Positions 55,724-64,000 of a stretch of DNA of 64,000 bases are shown one piece after another (positions within the stretch are counted from its first letter, which is position 1; every line of letters starts with the position of its first letter). The notes under the pieces are model-generated. The model ran no database searches and was not told the origin of the DNA. It saw only the letters and a list, made by a program, of their open reading frames with translations. The DNA is from Faucicola osloensis_D (GTDB taxonomy: Bacteria > Pseudomonadota > Gammaproteobacteria > Pseudomonadales > Moraxellaceae), in the NCBI GenBank assembly GCA_020041925.1, contig CP083409.1. One strand, given 5' to 3'. Position numbers and translations under genes: made by a program.

Positions 55724-56779
55724 ATGGACGACAATAAAGCCAAAGCTTTAACTGCCGCTTTATCACAAATTGAAAAACAATTTGGTAAAAATACCATCAT
55801 GCGCCTAGGTGATGAGTCAGCAAAAATCAACGTGGATGTAGTCTCCACAGGCTCATTGGGTTTGGATATTGCACTGGGCATTGGCGGTTTGCCAAAGGGT
55901 CGTATCGTCGAAATTTATGGTCCTGAAAGTTCGGGTAAAACTACTTTGACCTTGCAAGCAATCGCCCAATGTCAAAAGCAAGGCGGTACCTGTGCTTTTA
56001 TCGATGCTGAGCATGCGCTAGACCCTATTTATGCCAAAAAATTGGGCGTTGATGTCGATGCTTTACTTGTCACGCAGCCTGACAACGGTGAACAAGCGCT
56101 TGAAATCGCCGATATGCTAGTGCGCTCAGGTGCGGTGGATATGATTGTAGTTGACTCGGTCGCCGCGCTTACCCCACGTGCAGAGATTGAAGGCGAGATG
56201 GGCGACAGCCACATGGGTCTGCAAGCGCGCTTGATGAGCCAAGCGCTACGTAAAATCACCGGTAACGCCAAACGCTCTAACTGTATGGTGATATTCATTA
56301 ACCAAATTCGTATGAAGATCGGTGTCATGTTTGGCTCGCCAGAAACCACAACGGGTGGTAACGCCCTTAAATTCTATGCGTCGGTTCGCTTGGACATTCG
56401 TCGTATTGGTGCAGTTAAAGAGGGTGAAAATATCGTCGGTTCTGAGACCCGTGTTAAAGTCATCAAAAATAAACTGGCGCCGCCGTTTCGCCAAGCAGAA
56501 TTTGACATCATGTATGGGACAGGTACCAATCATTTAGGTGAAGTGGTTGACTTGGGTGTCGATATTGATGCGGTCAAAAAATCGGGCGCTTGGTACAGCT
56601 ACAACGACAGTAAAATTGGTCAAGGTAAAGCCAACGCCATTAGATTCTTGGAAGAAAACCCACAAATCGCCCAAGAGATTGAAGCCAAAGTGCGCGCTGC
56701 TAAGCTTGGTAATGTCGAACCTGTGCCAGAAGAAGCGCATGACGTTGAACCCCCTGAGTTTGTCGAAGGTATGCAATAA
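55724..56779 (+). CDS. recA: RecA recombinase
   Basis: 351 residues. Walker A is GPESSGKTTLTLQ (about 66-78). KQGGTCAFIDAEHALDP and the DNA-binding loop regions (GDSHMGLQARLMSQALRK, NQIRMKIGVMFGSPETTTGGNALKFYAS) are intact. It catalyses strand exchange and activates SOS autoproteolysis. AAGGAG precedes the ATG. recX follows after a terminator, the usual pair. Confidence 0.99.
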   Translation: MDDNKAKALTAALSQIEKQFGKNTIMRLGDESAKINVDVVSTGSLGLDIALGIGGLPKGRIVEIYGPESSGKTTLTLQAIAQCQKQGGTCAFIDAEHALDPIYAKKLGVDVDALLVTQPDNGEQALEIADMLVRSGAVDMIVVDSVAALTPRAEIEGEMGDSHMGLQARLMSQALRKITGNAKRSNCMVIFINQIRMKIGVMFGSPETTTGGNALKFYASVRLDIRRIGAVKEGENIVGSETRVKVIKNKLAPPFRQAEFDIMYGTGTNHLGEVVDLGVDIDAVKKSGAWYSYNDSKIGQGKANAIRFLEENPQIAQEIEAKVRAAKLGNVEPVPEEAHDVEPPEFVEGMQ

Positions 56780-56793
56780 CTACTTAGCTAACC

Positions 56794-56820
56794 AAAACCC
56801 TAGTTTTTACTGGGGTTTTT
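56794..56820 (+). terminator. Terminator between recA and recX
   Basis: AAAACCCTAGT pairs with ACTGGGGTTTT (one G-T pair), followed by TTTTTG. It would limit read-through into recX. Confidence 0.85.
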
Positions 56821-56884
56821 GTTTTTAAACCGTTCAACTTGTTCCCCCGCCTGTTAGCTTTTTTTAGTCACGGTTAAAACTGCT

Positions 56885-57517
56885 ATGCCAGATCCTAAAT
56901 CCTTGTTAGAAACTATCGAAAATCAGTTAATGACTGATGAACAACGCCAAGCTTACCATGACAAACTTAAAGCCGAGAGCTACATGCGTTGGCTGGCGTT
57001 TTATTATCTTGGGCGGCGTGAGCAGTCTAAAAAAGAGCTGCGGGACAAACTACTGGCTAAAGGATGTGAAGCGGCGGCTATCGAAGCGCTTTTGAGCGAA
57101 TTTGAAGCAGAAGGCTATCAAAGCGATGAGCGTATGACGTCTGCATTGATCAAAGAAGGTATTGGCAAGCAGCATGGCACTCAGCGGATTTTTCAAACGT
57201 TAAAAAAACATGGATTAACCACCGTCAATTCGGTCAGTGCGATTAATGCATGGATTGAGACGCACAATGATTTTTTTGAGGATTTATTACTCAATGATAT
57301 CGAATCAGACACGGCGGATGACGACCCAGATGAGGCCTATGAAGTGGATTGGCTTGCCCAAGCGGTGGCAGCACGGGTACGAAAATACGGTGATGCCATC
57401 CCGACAGAGCCTAAAGAAAAAGCCCGTCAACTGCGATTTTTGCAATATCGGGGCTTTGCTGCTGATGTGTGTTTTGATGCCTTAAAGTATGACTTAACTA
57501 CTCTAGCCAATCGCTAG
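56885..57517 (+). CDS. recX: Regulatory protein RecX
   Basis: 210 residues, mostly helical. Family features are FYYLGRREQSKKELRDKLLAKGCE (given by L, R, R, S, E, L and L), FEAEGYQSDERMTSALIKE and KARQLRFLQYRGFAADVCFDAL near the end. RecX limits RecA filaments. It lies 105 bases after recA, downstream of the recA terminator. It has an acidic insertion (about 140-160, DIESDTADDDPDEAYEV) compared with short RecX proteins. Confidence 0.93.
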   Translation: MPDPKSLLETIENQLMTDEQRQAYHDKLKAESYMRWLAFYYLGRREQSKKELRDKLLAKGCEAAAIEALLSEFEAEGYQSDERMTSALIKEGIGKQHGTQRIFQTLKKHGLTTVNSVSAINAWIETHNDFFEDLLLNDIESDTADDDPDEAYEVDWLAQAVAARVRKYGDAIPTEPKEKARQLRFLQYRGFAADVCFDALKYDLTTLANR

Positions 57518-57525
57518 GATGACGG

Positions 57526-58614
57526 CTATTTTTTTACCGCCAATTGGTCAAAAATTGCGCCATCTTTAAAAAACTTGCTCATAATCTCATCCCAACTGCC
57601 AAAAACTTGATTTGGCTCAAAGGTGGCAATTGCAGGAAATTGGCTTTGGTATTTTGCCAAAGTCGCCGCATCCACAGGGCGCAAATAATTCTTGGCCATA
57701 ATCTCTTGGGCAGGCGCATCCCACAAACCTTTTAAATAGGCTTTTGCCAATTCAGTGGTACCTTTTTTCTCGGTAACGGCATTCACCACAGCGACAGGGT
57801 TGTTAATCTTGACCGAATAACTGGGATAAATAATCTGTAAATTTTTATCGGCAAATTCTTTTTTGGTGATTTGTGCTTCATTCTCTGTGGTAATCAGCAC
57901 ATCGCCAATTTCTCGTTGTAAAAAGCTTGTTGTCGCTGCCCTTGCACCACTGTCATACACTGCCACATTGCTTAAAATTTGCTTCACCAGCGCTTTGGTT
58001 TTGGCTTCGTCATTATTGAAGTGGTGCAAGCCATATCCATACGCCCCCAAGAAACCATATCGCGCTGTACCACTGGTTTTTGGATTGGCAATCACGATAC
58101 TGACACCGGGTTTTGCCAAGTCATCCCAGTCTTTGATTTGCTTGGGGTTGTTGTTGCGAACTAGTAGTACCATGGTGCTAGTATAAGGTACCGCGTTATT
58201 GGGAAACGCTTGTTGCCAGTTTTTATCCACCAAGCCTTTTTTCACCAGCAGTTCTATATCTGAGGTTTGGTTCATGGTCACCACATCCGCTTTAAGTCCA
58301 TTGGCCACGCTCAAGGCTTGTTTACTTGAGCCGCCATGCGACTGCTGGATAGTGACAGCTTGTTTTTGCTGCCCCGTAAAAATCGGGTTGTATTCTTTAT
58401 ACAACTCGCGGGACACGTCGTAAGATACGTTTAGCAAAGATACACCATTGCCGTTAGCGGCTGAAGCGCTGGCTGCACTCTCGTTTTTGGGCGGGGCTTT
58501 TTGGCAGGCAGTTAAGCTTGCCACTGCCATCACTGAAATACCCGCTAATGTAAAGATTTTACCTTTAGAGTAAATACGAGTATTGAATGGGTGGTTTTGG
58601 GTCGCGTTTGTCAT
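57526..58614 (-). CDS. sbp: Sulfate/thiosulfate ABC transporter substrate-binding lipoprotein
   Basis: 362 residues from the ATG at 58614, chosen because GAGGAAAAC lies directly before it; a start seven codons upstream is less likely. The signal peptide ends in the lipobox VASLTAC (about residue 37). The family motif is LNVSYDVSRELYKEYNPIF, followed by SHGGSSKQALSVANGLKADVVTMNQ. It should bind sulfate or thiosulfate outside the cell membrane. No cysTWA genes are adjacent, so it is an orphan binding protein here. Sbp and CysP cannot be separated by eye. Confidence 0.87.
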   Translation of the reverse strand: MTNATQNHPFNTRIYSKGKIFTLAGISVMAVASLTACQKAPPKNESAASASAANGNGVSLLNVSYDVSRELYKEYNPIFTGQQKQAVTIQQSHGGSSKQALSVANGLKADVVTMNQTSDIELLVKKGLVDKNWQQAFPNNAVPYTSTMVLLVRNNNPKQIKDWDDLAKPGVSIVIANPKTSGTARYGFLGAYGYGLHHFNNDEAKTKALVKQILSNVAVYDSGARAATTSFLQREIGDVLITTENEAQITKKEFADKNLQIIYPSYSVKINNPVAVVNAVTEKKGTTELAKAYLKGLWDAPAQEIMAKNYLRPVDAATLAKYQSQFPAIATFEPNQVFGSWDEIMSKFFKDGAIFDQLAVKK

Positions 58615-58740
58615 GTTTTCCTCATAAGTTTTCAAAGTGCCAAGCTAAACATCCAATGGCTTAATGATTGAAAATATAGTAAGGATTTTTAATTATACTT
58701 TCTTGGAATATTTAATACTTTCATTATTCCTTAGTTGAAT

Positions 58741-58768
58741 AAAAAAGCCCGTAATGTATACGGGCTTT
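58741..58768 (-). terminator. Terminator of ffh
   Basis: On the minus strand AAAGCCCGTA and TACGGGCTTT form a 10-base stem with a 5-base loop, followed by TTTATT. It lies 27 bases past the ffh stop. Confidence 0.85.
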
Positions 58769-58794
58769 GAAAGTACAATCCTGCTATTAAAATT

Positions 58795-60261
58795 TTAAAA
58801 ACGGGTTTTAAATTTTGGCGCAACTGGATTGGCTTGACCGTTAACTGTCGTAGTATTTGCGCCTGCTTGGTTGTTTTGTCCGAATAATGGACCACCGCCA
58901 CCGCCCATGCCTTTGGTCAACCCTTGCACCGCTTTCATCATTTTGCTGATGCCCGATGGGTCAGATAGCATTTTCATCATTTTTGCCATTTGCTTGTGCT
59001 GCTTTAACAGCTGATTGACGTGCTGTACGTCTTTACCCGCGCCTGCCGCGATACGGCGTTTACGGCTTGGGTTGATTTTATCGGGGTTTTTACGTTCAAA
59101 CGGGGTCATTGAATGAATGAGCGCTTCCATTTCTTTGACCTTTTCTTCTGGTTTGGCATCTGATACCGCTTTTTGGACATCCGCACCGCTCATGCCTGGC
59201 ATTTTATCCAAAAAGCCCGCCATGCCGCCCAAGTTCTTCATTTGTTGGAATTGGGTTAGCAAATCCTCAAGGTCAAACTCGCCGCCTTTTTGGATTTTTT
59301 TCGCCATTTTTTCCGCTTTTTCGCGGTCAATTTTTTGCTCGACTTCTTCGACCAGTGACAACACGTCACCCATGCCCAAGATACGCTGTGCCACACGCTC
59401 AGGGTGGAAGGGCTCAAGCGCATCAAGTTTTTCACCACGACCCAAGAATTTGATCGGTTTGCCAGTGATGGCACGTACCGATAACGCCGCACCACCGCGC
59501 GCATCGCCGTCAGTCTTGGTCAAAATCACGCCAGTCAAAGGCAGCGCATCATTAAAGGCTTTTGCAGTATTTGCCGCATCTTGACCGGTCATTGAGTCAA
59601 CGACAAACAAGGTTTCTGACGGAGTGACCGCTGCGGTTAAGGCTTTGATTTCGTCCATCATGGCTTCGTCAATATGCAGACGACCTGCGGTATCGATAAT
59701 CAAAATATCTTGAAACTGTACTTTGGCTTGTTCGATGGCACGTTTGGCGATATCAATTGGGTTTTGGTCAGCACTCGATGGCACAAAATTGGCTTTAACT
59801 TGCTCAGCAACTTGCTCAAGCTGCTTGATTGCCGCGGGGCGATAGACGTCCGCAGAGACTAGCATGACTTTTTTCTTATGGCGCTCTTGCAGATATTTGG
59901 CAAGTTTACCGGCTGTGGTGGTTTTGCCCGCCCCTTGCAATCCCGCTAGTAGATAGACAACAGGTGGTTTGCCTGTCATTTCAAGTGATTGGTTAGCACT
60001 ACCCATCATCTCGGTCAGCTCGTCATAGACGATTTTAACAAAGGCTTGACCTGGGGCGAGTTCTTTAAGGACTTCTTGACCTAGGGCTTTGTCTTTTACC
60101 CGTGACACAAAATCGCGCGTCACTGGCAAGGCGACATCAGCTTCTAGTAGTGCCATACGCACTTCACGCAAGGTGTCTTTGATGTTGTCTTCAGTTAGCT
60201 GCCCTGTACCAGAGATACTACGTAAACTCGTCGACAGGCGTTCGGTTAAGGTTTCAAACAT
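58795..60261 (-). CDS. ffh: Signal recognition particle protein Ffh
   Basis: 488 residues. N domain, then the GTPase G domain with GLQGAGKTTTAGKLA (about 105), DTAGR and TKTDGDARGG. The methionine-rich M domain has MTPFERKNPDKINPSRKRRIAAGAGKD, given by N, P, S, R and R, and ends in a Gly-rich tail. It binds 4.5S RNA and targets nascent membrane proteins. It is divergent from ypjD, a common arrangement. Confidence 0.98.
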   Translation of the reverse strand: MFETLTERLSTSLRSISGTGQLTEDNIKDTLREVRMALLEADVALPVTRDFVSRVKDKALGQEVLKELAPGQAFVKIVYDELTEMMGSANQSLEMTGKPPVVYLLAGLQGAGKTTTAGKLAKYLQERHKKKVMLVSADVYRPAAIKQLEQVAEQVKANFVPSSADQNPIDIAKRAIEQAKVQFQDILIIDTAGRLHIDEAMMDEIKALTAAVTPSETLFVVDSMTGQDAANTAKAFNDALPLTGVILTKTDGDARGGAALSVRAITGKPIKFLGRGEKLDALEPFHPERVAQRILGMGDVLSLVEEVEQKIDREKAEKMAKKIQKGGEFDLEDLLTQFQQMKNLGGMAGFLDKMPGMSGADVQKAVSDAKPEEKVKEMEALIHSMTPFERKNPDKINPSRKRRIAAGAGKDVQHVNQLLKQHKQMAKMMKMLSDPSGISKMMKAVQGLTKGMGGGGGPLFGQNNQAGANTTTVNGQANPVAPKFKTRF

Positions 60262-60363
60262 ATAATTTCTCTAATCTATTGCTATCAATTTTATAATCTG
60301 ACTATTTTATGCTAAATTAGCTAAAACTGCTAATATAATACCGATAAAATCGCGATTTGTTGC

Positions 60364-61224
60364 ATGGCTCATGCTAGTATAACCATCGCATTTTGCACGT
60401 ATTTGATGATTTTTGATGAGGCTAGGGTGTTTGTAATCTTTGTACTTGCGTTAGTCTGTTATGGCTTAACTACCATTTATTTGATGTGGGCAGTTACGCA
60501 ACAAAAGCCCATCCATAAAGGCATGGTGCTTGGGCAATTGCTGATTGGGTTATTGGGTCATGCGGTGGTGTTATATCCTGATATCATTACCCAAGGCGGT
60601 CTAAACTTTAATATTTTTAATGTCGTGTCGTTGACGACATTGTTTATGCTGTTATTTTATTGGGGATTTTGTCTTTATCGCCAAATTTTGCCGCTTGGGA
60701 TTTTGGCAACGCCGTTGGCATTCTTGGGCATGATGATTGGTTTTTTTGGCGATGCACCCTATCACCCGCTATCAACCATCAGTCCTATCTTACAAGCCCA
60801 TATCATCGTGTCTTTGGCTGCCTATTCGGTACTATTTATGGCAGCGATTGCCGCGATTATGCTGCGGCTACAAATCAGCGAACTCAAACGTCAAACCTTT
60901 CACCGTGTCTGGGTCGATAAACTACCCTCACTACAAAGTATGGAAGCGTTGCTGTTTGATATGATTACTGTGGGTTTTACGCTATTGTCGATTTCGCTGT
61001 TGTTGGGCTTTATTGATACGACCAATTTACTGGCGCAGCATTTGGTACACAAGACTGTGTTTAGTCTGTTGTCTTGGTTGGTGTTTGGGGTGCTATTGGT
61101 TGGACATTGGCGCTTTGGCTGGCGAGGTCAACGCGCCGCCAATATGACGCTATATGGTGTGATTTTGCTTGGCTTGGCGTTTATCGGGACGAAGTTTGTG
61201 TTGGAGCTGATTTTAAATAAATAA
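60364..61224 (+). CDS. ypjD: YpjD/CcsA-like inner-membrane protein
   Basis: 286 residues with eight hydrophobic segments and a CytC_asm-type domain. ISPILQAHIIVSLAAYSVLFMAA holds the conserved His, and KTVFSLLSWLVFGVLLVGHW holds another. The real role of YpjD is unclear, but the family is related to heme-handling proteins. The start is uncertain: the ATG at 60364 has no ribosome-binding site, while a GTG at 60427 is preceded by GAGG. A TATAAT at 60334-60339 may be its -10. It is divergent from ffh. Confidence 0.85.
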   Translation: MAHASITIAFCTYLMIFDEARVFVIFVLALVCYGLTTIYLMWAVTQQKPIHKGMVLGQLLIGLLGHAVVLYPDIITQGGLNFNIFNVVSLTTLFMLLFYWGFCLYRQILPLGILATPLAFLGMMIGFFGDAPYHPLSTISPILQAHIIVSLAAYSVLFMAAIAAIMLRLQISELKRQTFHRVWVDKLPSLQSMEALLFDMITVGFTLLSISLLLGFIDTTNLLAQHLVHKTVFSLLSWLVFGVLLVGHWRFGWRGQRAANMTLYGVILLGLAFIGTKFVLELILNK

Positions 61225-61254
61225 AAACCCCAATTTTATCACTAAAACTGGGGT
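61223..61254 (-). terminator. Terminator of acpP
   Basis: On the minus strand ACCCCAGTTTT and AAAATTGGGGT form the stem with one mismatch, followed by TTTTATTT. It lies beyond the repeat-like tract after the acpP stop. Confidence 0.7.
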
Positions 61255-61260
61255 AAACTG

Positions 61261-61319
61261 CTGCTAAACCAAGTAGCCGCTAAACTAAGTAATAAGTAAG
61301 CTACTAAACTAACTATTAA
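61261..61319. repeat. Imperfect tandem tract after acpP
   Basis: CTAAACCAAGTA, CTAAACTAAGTA and CTAAACTAACTA recur with variable spacers between the acpP stop (61320) and its terminator. Confidence 0.6.
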
Positions 61320-61562
61320 CTAATTAGCCAATTTTGATTGTACATAGCTGATAGCACTTTGCACCGTGGTCAATTGTGCGCTGTCTTCATCAGGAATGGT
61401 AATACCAAATTCGTTTTCAAAAGACATCACCAATTCAACAAGATCAAGTGAATCTGCACCGAGGTCATCCATGAATGAAGATTCATTTTTGATGTCTTCT
61501 GCATTCACGCCTAATTGCTCAGCTACTGCGGCTTTTACTTTTTGTTCGATTTCGTTACTCAT
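61320..61562 (-). CDS. acpP: Acyl carrier protein
   Basis: 80 residues, strongly acidic. The phosphopantetheine site is LGADSLDLVELVM (Ser about 38). The ends ESSFMDD and EFGITIPDEDS are typical. It carries acyl chains in fatty-acid synthesis. AAGGAGAG precedes the ATG. It is the last gene of fabD-fabG-acpP; the gap to fabG is 183 bases, so it may also have its own promoter. Confidence 0.98.
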   Translation of the reverse strand: MSNEIEQKVKAAVAEQLGVNAEDIKNESSFMDDLGADSLDLVELVMSFENEFGITIPDEDSAQLTTVQSAISYVQSKLAN

Positions 61563-61745
61563 GCTTCTCTCCTTGCATTGGGGTATATGATATATCGAGT
61601 AAACTACATATTAGAGCATATTATCATGCTCATTGCCTATTTCAAAATAAAATAATGCAACCTGTTACTATTTCAAAAACTATATTTTAAGTTCAAAAAC
61701 TGCATTCTAAGGCCCGTTAGGTTGGTGTTTGGCAGGCTAATCCAT

Positions 61746-62474
61746 TTACATGTACATTCCGCCATTGACGTCAAGCACGGTGCCGGTAATATAACCCGCT
61801 TCTTCACTTGCCAAGAAATTTACCGCAGCGGCGATGTCTTCAGGTTTGCCCAGTCTGGCTAGCGAAACGGCATTAAGCATGGATTGAATCAATGCTTCAT
61901 CAAGCTCGCTAGTCATGTCAGTGTCGATAAAGCCTGGTGCCACGCAGTTGACGGTGATTTGGCGTGACCCAATCTCCCGAGCCAGTGAGCGGGTAAACCC
62001 TTCAATGCCTGCTTTGCTTGCCGTATAGTTGGTTTGTCCGGCATTGCCCATCGCTGCGACTACGGAGGTAATATTAATAATACGACCTTGCCGCGCTTTC
62101 ATCATGCCTTTTATGGCGCGTTTACTGGTACGAAATACCGAGGTCAAATTCACGTCGAGCACGCGCTCCCAGGCATTGTCGTCCATACGCATGAGCAGAC
62201 CATCTTGGGTAATACCGGCATTGTTGACTAGTACCTGTACATTGCCAAATTCTTTTTCAATGCTATCAAATAACTGGTTGATTTGCTCGGCATCTTGCAC
62301 ATTGAGCACACGACCCGCGCCACCCAATTCCTGTAGGTAATCATTGACTGCCGCTGCGCCTTTTTCACTGGTAGCAGTGCCGATGACAAGATAGCCTTCA
62401 TTTGCCAGACGTTTGGCAATTGCTTGACCAATCCCACGGCTAGCGCCCGTCACTAATGCAATACGTTGAGTCAT
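61746..62474 (-). CDS. fabG: 3-oxoacyl-ACP reductase
   Basis: 242 residues, short-chain dehydrogenase. NADPH motif TGASRGIGQAIAKRL (about 9-23), NNAGITQDGLLMRM, the catalytic Ser in ITSVVAAMGN, and the Tyr/Lys pair in YTASKAG. It ends with TGTVLDVNGGMYM. AAGGAAG precedes the ATG. It begins 17 bases after the fabD stop, so the two are co-transcribed. Confidence 0.97.
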   Translation of the reverse strand: MTQRIALVTGASRGIGQAIAKRLANEGYLVIGTATSEKGAAAVNDYLQELGGAGRVLNVQDAEQINQLFDSIEKEFGNVQVLVNNAGITQDGLLMRMDDNAWERVLDVNLTSVFRTSKRAIKGMMKARQGRIINITSVVAAMGNAGQTNYTASKAGIEGFTRSLAREIGSRQITVNCVAPGFIDTDMTSELDEALIQSMLNAVSLARLGKPEDIAAAVNFLASEEAGYITGTVLDVNGGMYM

Positions 62475-62491
62475 ATACTTCCTTGGTTTTT

Positions 62492-63511
62492 TTATTGGGC
62501 TGATAATTGTTGTTTTATATTGTCTAGTTTGGCAACTGTATCGGTCGCTAGTGTGTTAATTTTCTGCGCTTGGCGTTTGGCTAGTCCTGTCAGCACGCTA
62601 CCGCTACCACATTCGATTTGTAAGCTGATTTGTTCGTCTGCTAAATTATTCTCAATAGTCGACCATAGCACAGGCATATTGAGCTGCTCAATCAAGGCTT
62701 GTTTGATTGCGGTGACATCGGTTTCTACCCGTGCATGGCGATTTTGTATCACAGGAATGCTGGGTGGGTTAAATGTCACGTTTTCCAATTCTGCGGCAAG
62801 CTTATCGGTGGCAGGCGTCATCAGCTGGCAATGTGACGGTACACTAACTTTTAGCGGCATGCTTTTTTTACCGAGTGAAGCGATTTTCTCTGACGCTAAA
62901 TCCACGCCTGCCACATTACCTGCAATCACCACTTGCCCTGGCGCGTTAAAATTGGCTGGACTGACTACTGCCTGCGTATGTTCCGCTACCACAGCATCAC
63001 ATACTTGTTGCACATCTTCATCAGGCAGACCTAAAATCGCTGCCATTTTACCTGTTTGTGATTGCATGGCGGCGCTCATATACTGACCGCGTTGATGCAC
63101 CAGCTTTACAGCATCTGCCAAACTCAATACCCCAGCGGCACACAGCGCACTGTATTCACCCAGTGAATGCCCGGCAACATATGCCGGCTGTAAATCAAGC
63201 TCATCGCGCAGCACCCGCCAAATCGCCATACTAGCGGTCAATAGTGCAGGTTGGGTATACGTGGTATCATCCAAAGACGCGGCACCTGATGCCCCTTGGC
63301 ATATCGCCCACAAGTCAAATCCAAGCGCCTTTGAGGCTTCATCAAACGTTGCTTTGACAGTAGGATACTGGGCTGCCCAATCGTGTAGCATGCCCACACT
63401 CTGCGAGCCTTGTCCTGGAAAAATCACAGCATATTTTATAGAGTCTACATCGTGTTGTGATGAAGTGGCTGGTTGATTTGCGCTGGTTTGGCTTTGCATT
63501 GGGTTATCCAT
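62492..63511 (-). CDS. fabD: Malonyl-CoA:ACP transacylase
   Basis: 339 residues. It loads malonyl onto ACP. The active-site Ser is in AGHSLGEYSALCAAG (about residue 120), with FPGQGSQSVGML near the start and QNRHARVETD near residue 250. The start at 63511 is supported by AGGAAATT. It adds a Gln/Ser/Thr-rich tail of about 25 residues before YAVIFPGQGSQ, which E. coli FabD does not have. It is the first gene of fabD-fabG-acpP. Confidence 0.96.
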   Translation of the reverse strand: MDNPMQSQTSANQPATSSQHDVDSIKYAVIFPGQGSQSVGMLHDWAAQYPTVKATFDEASKALGFDLWAICQGASGAASLDDTTYTQPALLTASMAIWRVLRDELDLQPAYVAGHSLGEYSALCAAGVLSLADAVKLVHQRGQYMSAAMQSQTGKMAAILGLPDEDVQQVCDAVVAEHTQAVVSPANFNAPGQVVIAGNVAGVDLASEKIASLGKKSMPLKVSVPSHCQLMTPATDKLAAELENVTFNPPSIPVIQNRHARVETDVTAIKQALIEQLNMPVLWSTIENNLADEQISLQIECGSGSVLTGLAKRQAQKINTLATDTVAKLDNIKQQLSAQ

Positions 63512-63713
63512 AATTTCCTAACTTACTATATTGTAATGCTTATCTTGTACTGCTTAGGTTGTATTGCGTCTACTAGACCGCTAAAAAACACGGTTAAAAA
63601 AATTTGCTGGGGCGATTTTTTGGTCGATTACTTTACCAAAAGTTATCAGCAAAATCAAAATGGCGTCAGTAGCTTGGATTGATGTTATAGGCTTATCAAA
63701 CTTGGCTGGCAAT

Positions 63714-63743
63714 AATATAACTTACTATCCAGCCAGCAGGCAA
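63714..63743 (-). promoter_or_regulatory. Possible fabD promoter
   Basis: On the minus strand TTGCCT (63738-63743) and TATATT (63714-63719) are 18 bases apart, about 200 bases before fabD. The GGCTGG/CCAGCC inverted repeat overlaps it, with one arm in the spacer. Confidence 0.4.
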
Positions 63744-63851
63744 AAGTAAGCCAGCAAATTTATGTGTACAATTGTACTCTGATTATTATGGCATATTGAA
63801 AAAAAAATTCTAGTTTTTTCTTTCGGGTATTTTTACATAAAAAACAAATAA

Positions 63852-63883
63852 AAAAAGGCTGATGAATTATCATCAGCCTTTTT
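63852..63883. terminator. Terminator of rpmF
   Basis: AAAAAGGCTGATGA and TCATCAGCCTTTTT form a perfect 14-base stem around a 4-base loop, 54 bases past the rpmF stop. It separates rpmF from fabD. Confidence 0.95.
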
Positions 63884-63936
63884 GGTGCTTTGCCAATGCA
63901 TACTAAGCTATGTCAAAGTACTGCATTTTGGGTTAA

Positions 63937-64000
63937 TTATTCAGCAACGGCTGCTACTTTGAATAATTGACGACCACGGTAAAAACCGTCTTTGGTCGCA
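63937..64000 (-). CDS. rpmF: Ribosomal protein L32, C-terminal end (partial)
   Basis: Only the last 21 codons are in the window. They read ATKDGFYRGRQLFKVAAVAE and stop, matching the C-terminal DGYYRGRKV region of L32. Its position upstream of fabD fits the rpmF-fabD-fabG-acpP order. Its tail is slightly longer than in E. coli. Confidence 0.85.
   Translation of the reverse strand, partial: ATKDGFYRGRQLFKVAAVAE

Larger units (their letters stand above)
63512..63936. other. 425-bp gap between rpmF and fabD
   Basis: No gene is convincing. It holds the rpmF terminator, a possible fabD promoter on the minus strand, and two inverted repeats (TTTTGGT/ACCAAAA at 63618-63641; GGCTGG/CCAGCC at 63704-63734). 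Confidence 0.6.

Noticed and set aside
63473..63682. 69-codon plus-strand reading frame in the fabD upstream region
   Set aside because: No ribosome-binding site, overlap with the fabD start and an unprotein-like composition.

Overview
The window is a dense, largely housekeeping stretch of chromosome from a gammaproteobacterium, most likely in the Moraxellaceae (Moraxella/Psychrobacter-like). This assignment is an inference from the overall look of the proteins, the moderate GC content, a FimX-type protein, a short AccA, and the order rpmF-fabD-fabG-acpP. The genus cannot be fixed from sequence reading alone. I see no rRNA, CRISPR array, insertion sequence, prophage or recognisable defence island.

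Layout. 1-4422: 3' part of a giant outer-membrane/surface protein. 4.6-9.3 kb: a small membrane protein and metH. 9.3-15.2 kb (minus strand): a secreted protein, a SIMPL protein, the MoxR/DUF58/transglutaminase cluster and a cytochrome c. 15.3-19.4 kb: a FimX-like degenerate GGDEF/EAL protein and a large uncharacterised neighbour. 19.6-21.3 kb: epmB divergent from efp, which encodes its target EF-P. 21.6-27.7 kb: TelA-family protein, purK, a small conserved protein, MarC-family protein and an ABC exporter. 28-31.4 kb: acyl-CoA dehydrogenase, ispA and an AT-rich orphan gene. 31.4-35.4 kb: RDD protein, tRNA-Arg, tRNA-Ser, thiD and cardiolipin synthase. 35.5-41.4 kb (minus): yggT, proC, tilS, accA, ppx. 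41.8-44.8 kb: trxA, rho, and divergent ypfJ. 45.4-49.1 kb: an Ala-rich lipoprotein and ccmABCDE. 49.4-58.6 kb: YbjN-like protein, fadH, DegV protein, acyl-CoA synthetase, recA-recX, sulfate-binding protein. 58.8-64 kb: ffh, divergent ypjD, acpP, fabG, fabD and the 3' end of rpmF.

How genes fit together. The window carries fatty-acid synthesis (accA, fabD, fabG, acpP) and degradation (acyl-CoA synthetase, acyl-CoA dehydrogenase, fadH). It also carries c-type cytochrome maturation (ccmA-E, with a c-type cytochrome elsewhere in the window), EF-P modification (epmB/efp) and recombination (recA/recX).

The less ordinary content lies mainly between genes and in a few orphans. Several short-period tandem repeats sit within a few bases of stop codons, one of which repeats the ppx stop codon in frame. 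A palindrome sits where the recA -35 element should be. A 589-bp gap holds two perfect 18-bp palindromes and a leader hairpin ahead of the Ala-rich lipoprotein gene. tilS contains an in-frame 30-bp repeat. An AT-rich 193-residue protein of unknown family follows ispA. I found no feature that clearly amounts to a complete new biological system. The FimX neighbour, the AT-rich orphan and the repeat/palindrome elements are the best leads.
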